This document shows, piece by piece, positions 6,546 through 11,235 of a stretch of 11,235 nt of DNA. Positions within the stretch are counted from its first letter, which is position 1. Each line of letters opens with the position of its first letter. Origin of the DNA: Eubacterium sp. CAG:252 (lineage in GTDB: Bacteria > Bacillota > Clostridia > Lachnospirales > Lachnospiraceae); contig FR886345.1 of assembly GCA_000436535.1 (NCBI GenBank), positions 17,389-28,623 of the forward strand, given 5' to 3'. Both the position numbers and the translations under genes were made by a program. The notes beneath the pieces are model-generated. The model made no database searches, was not told where the DNA came from, and was given only the letters and a program-made list of their open reading frames with translations.

Positions 6546-6853
6546 TTACTCACTTATAAGCCTGTATATATAATCTGCGGTTTTATCTATCTGTAATGTA
6601 TTGGTTATAGTCGCTGTACCATCACCCTTCTGCTGTCCATACATTCCATAATAAGCATGACACCCTCCATATATGACATATCTTCAGAAATATATGCTAT
6701 ATCTCCGCCTTTAAGTTCTTTTGTCAGCACCTTTGAAACACCATCATTATCTGAAAGATTATCAAGCACCGAGTTATACAGTGATATTGTATTATCATCT
6801 GCATGATAATAATCATTAACATATATTGCTGTAGCACCTGCAATAAACGCAAG
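6546..6853 (-). pseudogene. Remnant of an alpha/beta hydrolase (N- and C-terminal pieces, core deleted, frameshifted)
   Basis: Two pieces of one protein remain. The first, starting at 6853, reads LAFIAGATAIYVNDYYHADD and continues to ELKGGDIAYISEDMS. This is the part just after the membrane anchor in a family of small clostridial alpha/beta hydrolases (PF12695-like). The second, in another frame and ending at the TAA at 6548-6546, reads GGCHAYYGMYGQQKGDG and then TATITNTLQIDKTADYIYRLISE. This is the conserved end of that family, with its catalytic-histidine region. The roughly 150 residues between, including the nucleophile GHSxGG, are absent. The start codon is also missing: the remnant begins at the base after the stop codon of the upstream phosphotransferase. 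It is a clear gene relic, not a functional enzyme. The family call is from recall of the C-terminal signature. Confidence 0.78.
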
Positions 6854-8326
6854 TTATTTTTCAAGCTTGTCCTCAATAGCCTCAATAACAGTCTTTAATG
6901 CCTTTATTCTGGCATACTTCTTATCGTTGGACTCTAATATATGCCAAGGCGCATAAGCTGTGTTAGTCTTCTGAAGCATTTCATTAACTGCAACCTCGTA
7001 GCTGTCCCACTTTTCCCTGTTACGCCAGTCTTCTTCTGTTATCTTCCAACGCTTCTCAGGAGTATTCTCCCTGTCCTTAAATCTTTCAAGCTGCGTATCC
7101 TTATCTATCTGAACCCAGAACTTTACAATAATTGCGCCCCAGTCTGTAAGCTCCTTCTCGAATTCATTAATCTCAACATACGCTCTCTGCCAGTCATTCG
7201 TACTGCAGAAGCCTTCAAGTCTTTCAACCATAACTCTTCCGTACCATGTTCTGTCAAATATAGCTATATGTCCGGTCTTAGGAAGTCTGTTCCAAAATCT
7301 CCACAGATAATGTCTTGCCTTCTCATGTGGCTCAGGGCTTGCTATAGGATGTACTTCATATCCTCTTGGGTCAAGAGCTTCAGCTATTCTTCTTATATTA
7401 CCGCCCTTTCCGGCTGCATCCCAGCCCTCATAAGCTATAATAACAGGCACCTTCTTCCTGTACAGCTCATTGTGAAGCTCACCCAATCTTTTCTGGTACA
7501 TATCAAGCAGTCTCTCATACTCCTCATCTGAAAGCTCTTTATCAAGACTCACCTCTGAAAGCTTAGGAATAGGCTTAAGTGGAAATGCATTCTGTAATAA
7601 TGGCACTGATAATGCGCTATTGGCAAATGCTGTGTCTATTCCCTGTACTATTGTTTCAAGCACCTGTAACTGTGCCCACTTCTTATCCTTTGCATCTACT
7701 ATATACCAAGGAGCACTTGAATGGTCTGTATCACACAGATACTGGTCATACACATCAAAGCACTCCTCATAATGCTTATTCTGCCACTTATCATATGCAC
7801 TTACACGCCACTTTGTATTTTTATCCTCTTTAAGCTTATTAAGACGTTTTTTCTGTTCTTTCTTATCGATGTTAAAGAAAAACTTAAGTAACAGATATCC
7901 GTTATCCGTTAGCTGTCTTTCAAATCTTTTAATACTCTCTACTCTCTTCTTATAATCCTCGTCTGATAACTCACCACTCAGCTTCTGCTTTGTAACCTCT
8001 GACATCCAGCCGCTGTCCATAAAAACAAACTTTCCTGCTTCTGGAATTTTTACAAAATGCCTGTAAAGAAATGGCTTTCTGTTCTCTTCCTCTGTCGGCT
8101 CATCCATAACAGCAACCTTAAAAAATCTTGGGTCAATGTTCTTGATTACCTTTCCTAATACACTTCCTTTTCCGGCAGCGCCCCAGCCTTCAAAGAGTAC
8201 TATAACAGGCAGCTTCTTTTCCTTCATCATAACCTGCTGCTTTAACAGCATTTCCCTTGCCGCCTTAAGTCTGTTTTCTACTTCTTCCCCTGCTGGTACC
8301 TCCAGCTTGTTCCAGTCTTTTAACAT
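6854..8326 (-). CDS. pap: Polyphosphate:AMP phosphotransferase (two-domain PPK2)
   Basis: A 490-residue protein made of two tandem PPK2 domains, the usual layout and length of class II PPK2, which uses polyphosphate to phosphorylate AMP to ADP in the cytoplasm. Domain 1 (~30-235) has a Walker A loop GWGAAGKG (47-54), but the Walker B/lid region reads FMDSGW (102-107) and is degenerate. Domain 2 (~260-490) has GWDAAGKG (301-308), SPEPHEKARHYLWRFW and an intact IFDRTWYGR (356-364), so it is probably the catalytic half, as reported for the family. The start is the ATG at 8326, with an AGGAG site 8 nt upstream. A TTG at 8332 in the same frame is too close to that site. A TATAAT at 8382-8377 may be its -10 element; no good -35 was seen. 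The stop codon abuts the hydrolase relic. Confidence 0.9.
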   Translation of the reverse strand: MLKDWNKLEVPAGEEVENRLKAAREMLLKQQVMMKEKKLPVIVLFEGWGAAGKGSVLGKVIKNIDPRFFKVAVMDEPTEEENRKPFLYRHFVKIPEAGKFVFMDSGWMSEVTKQKLSGELSDEDYKKRVESIKRFERQLTDNGYLLLKFFFNIDKKEQKKRLNKLKEDKNTKWRVSAYDKWQNKHYEECFDVYDQYLCDTDHSSAPWYIVDAKDKKWAQLQVLETIVQGIDTAFANSALSVPLLQNAFPLKPIPKLSEVSLDKELSDEEYERLLDMYQKRLGELHNELYRKKVPVIIAYEGWDAAGKGGNIRRIAEALDPRGYEVHPIASPEPHEKARHYLWRFWNRLPKTGHIAIFDRTWYGRVMVERLEGFCSTNDWQRAYVEINEFEKELTDWGAIIVKFWVQIDKDTQLERFKDRENTPEKRWKITEEDWRNREKWDSYEVAVNEMLQKTNTAYAPWHILESNDKKYARIKALKTVIEAIEDKLEK

Positions 8327-8420
8327 ACACAATTCTCCTCCCTATATTCTTTATGTATAACTTTTTATTTACAAATATTATATACTATATTTACATTTAA
8401 TACTATAACTTTTTGTATAT

Positions 8421-8461
8421 AAAAACAGACCACCAGCTAATAACTAACCAGCAGTCTGTTT
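8421..8461 (-). terminator. Intrinsic terminator after the epimerase gene
   Basis: On the - strand AAACAGAC (8461-8454) pairs with GTCTGTTT (8430-8423), and the stem extends inward through TGCTGG/CTGGTG with G-U pairs. Five T residues end at 8421. It starts 13 nt past the epimerase stop and ends the surface-sugar gene run before the phosphotransferase gene. Confidence 0.8.
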
Positions 8462-8473
8462 ATCTTCTGAATA

Positions 8474-9394
8474 CTATTTATTGTTTTCCTTACACCATTC
8501 GATTGTTTCAAGTATACCCTTTTCAAATGTATACTGTGGCTCAAAGCCCGTATCTTCCTTAAGGTCTGTTATGTCAGCACACAGGTACATAACCTGATTA
8601 GGACTGTAAGGAATATCACCAAAACCAATACTTATAGTACTGTCGATAGCCTGTCCCATAATCTCTATATATTCCTTTAATGGTCTTGCCTGTCCGCCTC
8701 CTATACAGTACACCTTACCGTCAACACCCTTTTCTCCAAGAAGCCTCATAGCAAGTGCTGCATCCTTAGAGTAAAGGAAGTCCCACATCTGTTCACCCTT
8801 TGTACACGATGGTGACTCACCTTTAAGAAGCTTTCCTATAGTGCTCATAACCATAGTCTTATCGCCATCGTAAGGTCCATATATACTGAGAATTCTTGTC
8901 CATATATGACGCATACCCTTCTGGTGGCACAATATACGTGTCATCTGGCCTGCACATAACTTTGCTATTCCATAACCATTCTCTGGAAATGCAGGAACAC
9001 TTCCGTTAAGAGCGCCCTCAAATCTTCCATACTCAGCCTGTGAGCCGGCGCCAACAAATGTATCACAGCCTAACTTTGCTGCAGCCTCTACAGCATCAAG
9101 GGCATACTTAACATTAAGATTTTGTCCGTGCATATTGTTACGGCTGTCGCCAAATGTGCCATCCCAGCCAAAGTGGTAGAATACATCTGCCCCCTCCGGT
9201 ATCAGCTCAGGAAGCTTTTCAAGTTCTGAAAGGTCACAGCTTACACGCTTAACCAAAGAACTCTCTTTTATTCTGTCAGCTCTCATAGAACCCGGTCTTA
9301 CAACTGCTAAGACCTCTATTCCATTAGCCACAAGTTCATTAATCAGTGCGATACCTATAGAACCTGTTGGTCCTGTTATTACAGCTCTTTTCAT
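8474..9394 (-). CDS. NAD(P)-dependent sugar epimerase/reductase (extended SDR)
   Basis: A 306-residue extended short-chain dehydrogenase/reductase acting on a nucleotide sugar in the cytoplasm. The N-terminal Rossmann motif is TGPTGSIG (7-14). The catalytic residues are S118 in VGAGSQAEYG, and Y141 and K145 in YGIAK. RILSIYGPYDGD (167-178) and KGEQMWDFLYSKDAA (199-213) are typical of sugar-nucleotide enzymes. KGEQMWDFLY resembles the TGEQxxDFIF segment of CDP-abequose/paratose synthases, and the RfbH gene lies in the same run, so a CDP-3,6-dideoxyhexose synthase (RfbJ/RfbS-like) is a reasonable guess. A UDP- or dTDP-sugar epimerase is not excluded. The ATG at 9394 has GAAGGGG about 10 nt upstream, next to the inverted repeat shared with the gtrA stop. 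A terminator follows. Confidence 0.85.
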   Translation of the reverse strand: MKRAVITGPTGSIGIALINELVANGIEVLAVVRPGSMRADRIKESSLVKRVSCDLSELEKLPELIPEGADVFYHFGWDGTFGDSRNNMHGQNLNVKYALDAVEAAAKLGCDTFVGAGSQAEYGRFEGALNGSVPAFPENGYGIAKLCAGQMTRILCHQKGMRHIWTRILSIYGPYDGDKTMVMSTIGKLLKGESPSCTKGEQMWDFLYSKDAALAMRLLGEKGVDGKVYCIGGGQARPLKEYIEIMGQAIDSTISIGFGDIPYSPNQVMYLCADITDLKEDTGFEPQYTFEKGILETIEWCKENNK

Positions 9395-9413
9395 AATTAT
9401 TATACCCCTTCTC

Positions 9414-9475
9414 TAATTATATAATCTTTCCCGTTTCCAGCTTATTAAAAAGCCACAAAAAAGATTATATAATTA
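9414..9475 (-). repeat. 16-bp perfect inverted repeat overlapping the gtrA stop codon and flanking the epimerase ribosome site
   Basis: TAATTATATAATCTTT (9414-9429) and AAAGATTATATAATTA (9460-9475) are perfect inverted copies around a 30-nt loop. The right arm contains the last base triplet (stop) of the gtrA gene. The left arm ends 4-5 nt from the GAAGGGG site of the epimerase gene. The arms are very AT-rich and no clean U-tract follows, so a terminator is unlikely. Confidence 0.75.
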
Positions 9476-9979
9476 TTTCTTGCCAAATGCCCATATCTTG
9501 TTAAGGAAGAAGTTAATAGGTATATTGATTATAAGATTAATAATAGGCGCAATCATCTTATTCATATGAAGTACTGATATCCATAATACAAGTAATATAT
9601 TGTTAAGTATCAGACCTGTAAAGCCGTATGATACATATGTCTTAAACAGTGCTGCCCATATATTTCTCTTTTCGCCGTCTTCCTTCTTGAATACGAACTT
9701 ATTATTCCAGTAAAATGACCATAATACGCTCAATAACCATGAAATAACATTTGCAATTATATAATCAATCTTTATGCCTGTCTTTGAAAGCATAAATAAT
9801 GATACTACATATAAAAGATATGATACTATTGTATTGGATACACCTACAAGCCCAAACTGGAGAAACTCCTTAAATGTCTGTCTTGTTTTATCTGTCAGCT
9901 CCTTTTTTACGAGTCTGAATAGTAATTCAACAAAGAACATATATATTCTTTCTATAAATGCGTATATCTTTTTACCCAT
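9473..9979 (-). CDS. GtrA-family membrane protein
   Basis: A 168-residue integral membrane protein of the GtrA/DPMS-like family (PF04138). Members are thought to move undecaprenyl-phosphate-linked sugars across the membrane or to assist their glycosyltransferase, in decorating surface polysaccharide or teichoic acid. Four hydrophobic segments lie at about 40-62, 72-92, 112-136 and 142-162. Family signatures are FLQFGLVGVSNTIVSYLLY (39-57), FYWNNKFVFK after helix 2, and INFFLNKIWAF at the C terminus. The N-terminal 35 residues are an amphipathic, lysine-rich extension. The ATG at 9979 has only a weak, distant AGGA site (about 14 nt). An internal ATG at codon 14 has none better. It lies between the RfbH and epimerase genes, which supports a surface-glycan role. 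Confidence 0.87.
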   Translation of the reverse strand: MGKKIYAFIERIYMFFVELLFRLVKKELTDKTRQTFKEFLQFGLVGVSNTIVSYLLYVVSLFMLSKTGIKIDYIIANVISWLLSVLWSFYWNNKFVFKKEDGEKRNIWAALFKTYVSYGFTGLILNNILLVLWISVLHMNKMIAPIINLIINIPINFFLNKIWAFGKK

Positions 9980-10001
9980 ATCTATATACTTTTCCTATTC
10001 T

Positions 10002-10041
10002 TATTATAGTCCGGTTACTGTCAGGCACCCGAACTATAATA
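10002..10041 (-). repeat. 13-bp hairpin between rfbH and gtrA
   Basis: On the - strand TATTATAGTTCGG (10041-10029) pairs without a break with CCGGACTATAATA (10014-10002), one pair being G-U, around a 14-nt loop. It begins 27 nt after the rfbH stop and ends about 22 nt before the gtrA ATG. No U-tract follows, so it may be an mRNA processing or stabilising structure rather than a terminator. Confidence 0.65.
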
Positions 10042-10067
10042 TATTATCATTAATAATTCGTCCGTGA

Positions 10068-11235
10068 TTACTGATTAACAGCTTCCTTTATAGTCTTAGC
10101 CATATAATCTATCATCTCATCTGTCATTCCAGGATATACTCCTACCCAGAATGTATCTCTCATTATTCTGTCTGTGTTATCAAGACTTCCTACTACTCTG
10201 TAGCCTTCTCCTGTCGCTCTCATCTCATCAAAGCAAGGATGCTTTATAAGATTTCCTGCAAAAAGGTTTCTTGTCTGTACTCCGTGGTTTTCGATGTACT
10301 CGACTACTGCCTTTCTGTCTATTCCTTCCTTTACTGTGATAAGGAAACCAAACCAGCTTGGTCTTGAGTTTTCACAAGGTACTGGAAGTATTACCTTATC
10401 CTCGATGTCAGCAAGTGCTGCTCTTAATCTGTCGAAGTTATGTCTTCTTCTTTCAACAAATGAAGGGAACTTCTCAAGCTGCCGCTCTTAATCTGTCAAA
10501 GTTATGTCTTCTTCTTTCAACAAATGAAGGGAACTTCTCAAGCTGCGCACAGCCTACTGCTGTCTGCATATCTGTTGCCTTAAGGTTGTATCCGAAGTGT
10601 GAATATACATACTTGTGGTCATATCCTAATGGAAGCTCGCCATACTGCTTGTCAAATCTGTGTCCGCAGAGGTTGTCCTTTCCTGATGGGCATACGCAGT
10701 CACGTCCCCAGTCTCTGAATGAACGGATACACTTGTTAAGAAGTGCGTTGTTTGTGTATACAGCACCGCCTTCACCCATTGTCATATGATGTGGTGGGTA
10801 GAAGCTGCTTGTTCCGATATCACCGATTGTACCTGTGAACTTCTCCTCGCCATTTATTGTGTACTTAGAACCAAGTGCATCGCAGTTGTCCTCTACTAAC
10901 CAGAGATTATGCTTATCACAGAATTCCTTAACTGCTGATAAGTCAAAAGGATTACCAAGTGTATGTGCAATCATAACTGCCTTTGTCTTATCTGAGTAAG
11001 CTTCTTCAAGCTTTGTCACATCAATGTTGTACTGTGGAATAGTCACATCAACAAACACTGGTACTGCACCATACTGGATAGCTGGTGTTACTGTTGTTGG
11101 GAAGCCTGCTGCTACTGTTATTATCTCATCGCCTCTCTTTATTCTTCTGTCACCGAGAAGTGGTGATGTGAGTGCCATAAATGCGTTGAGGTTGGCTGAT
11201 GAACCAGAGTTTACTACTGATACATACTTTACATT
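10068..11235 (-). pseudogene. rfbH: RfbH-type CDP-4-keto-6-deoxyglucose 3-dehydratase, frameshifted by a 64-bp duplication (5' end outside window)
   Basis: A DegT/DnrJ/EryC1-fold enzyme of the E1/RfbH branch, which removes the 3-hydroxyl of CDP-4-keto-6-deoxyglucose on the way to 3,6-dideoxyhexoses. Three marks identify the branch. The usual PLP lysine is replaced by histidine in SFYPPHHMTMGEGGAV (codons near 10786). A CxCx7C cluster (DCVCPSGKDNLC, near 10666-10700) plus an upstream Cys in DNCDALG fits the [2Fe-2S] site. The opening NSGSSANLNAFMAL also fits. The first frame stops at 10474, inside a tandem duplication. The rest (TWVGVYPG-like FWVGVYPGMT region, TRNLFAGNL) continues in the next frame to the stop at 10068. 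Removing one 64-bp copy restores one intact ORF. About 60 N-terminal residues lie off the right edge. It may be functional in the organism if the duplication is an assembly error. Confidence 0.88.
10419..10546. repeat. 64-bp tandem duplication inside rfbH
   Basis: Positions 10419-10482 and 10483-10546 are consecutive copies of a 64-bp unit. They differ only at 10419/10483 (t/c) and 10434/10498 (g/a). In the coding frame both differences are third-position and synonymous (Ala GCA/GCG, Phe TTC/TTT). Since 64 is not a multiple of three, the second copy shifts the frame. Confidence 0.95.

Noticed and set aside
7579..7833. Reading frames on the + strand inside the phosphotransferase, fusion and other genes
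   Set aside because: They overlap long, motif-bearing genes on the other strand, are rich in codons mirroring those genes, and lack ribosome sites and recognisable domains.
10358..10789. A 143-codon + strand frame across the duplicated region of rfbH
   Set aside because: It is antisense to conserved rfbH sequence, and its apparent internal repeat is only the 64-bp duplication read in reverse.
1..11235. CRISPR arrays, tRNA or rRNA genes, transposases
   Set aside because: No spaced short direct repeats, cloverleaf-like segments, rRNA segments or transposase motifs were found by reading both strands.

Overview
The window looks like chromosomal DNA of a low-GC gut Firmicute, most likely a member of the Lachnospiraceae. 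The reasons are the AT-rich intergenic DNA, AGGAGG-type ribosome binding sites with 6-8 nt spacing, and the protein types present (the GNAT acetyltransferase, the cytidylate-kinase-like protein and the two-domain polyphosphate:AMP phosphotransferase resemble clostridial versions). This placement is inference from recall, not a database result. Only the LysR gene at the left edge is on the + strand. Everything else reads on the - strand.

Left part (1-1537): the 3' part of a LysR-type regulator converges, 3 bp apart, on a GNAT acetyltransferase. Upstream of the GNAT promoter, a 400-bp gene-free stretch is packed with inverted repeats. Its core (1227-1356) folds on the - strand into a three-way junction: a perfect 7-bp closing stem and two long composite arms, with G-U pairs that make sense only on that strand. 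I do not recognise it as a known RNA class. It is the best candidate here for an undescribed element.

Central part (1538-6461): reading leftwards, a class-III PLP aminotransferase and a cytidylate-kinase-like protein form a tight pair that ends in a strong intrinsic terminator. Next comes an unusual single ORF that fuses an APC amino acid permease to a complete iron-dependent alcohol dehydrogenase. Uptake, transamination and aldehyde reduction together suggest fermentation of an omega-amino acid such as GABA or beta-alanine; this is a hypothesis. A promoter and terminator upstream of the aminotransferase, and a switch-like hairpin upstream of the fusion gene, suggest leader-level control.

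Right-central part (6546-8461): a two-domain PPK2 polyphosphate:AMP phosphotransferase. Directly against its stop codon lies an eroded alpha/beta hydrolase gene, with the start missing, the catalytic core deleted and the frame shifted.

Right part (8421-11235): three co-directional cell-surface sugar genes. They are an RfbH-type CDP-4-keto-6-deoxyglucose 3-dehydratase (running off the right edge), a GtrA-family membrane protein and an NAD-dependent sugar epimerase/reductase. They probably belong to a cluster making and transferring a CDP-linked 3,6-dideoxyhexose. In this sequence rfbH is broken by a 64-bp tandem duplication. The two copies differ only at two synonymous sites, which suggests either an assembly join between two haplotypes or a genuine recombination event. 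Hairpins sit in both gaps between these genes.
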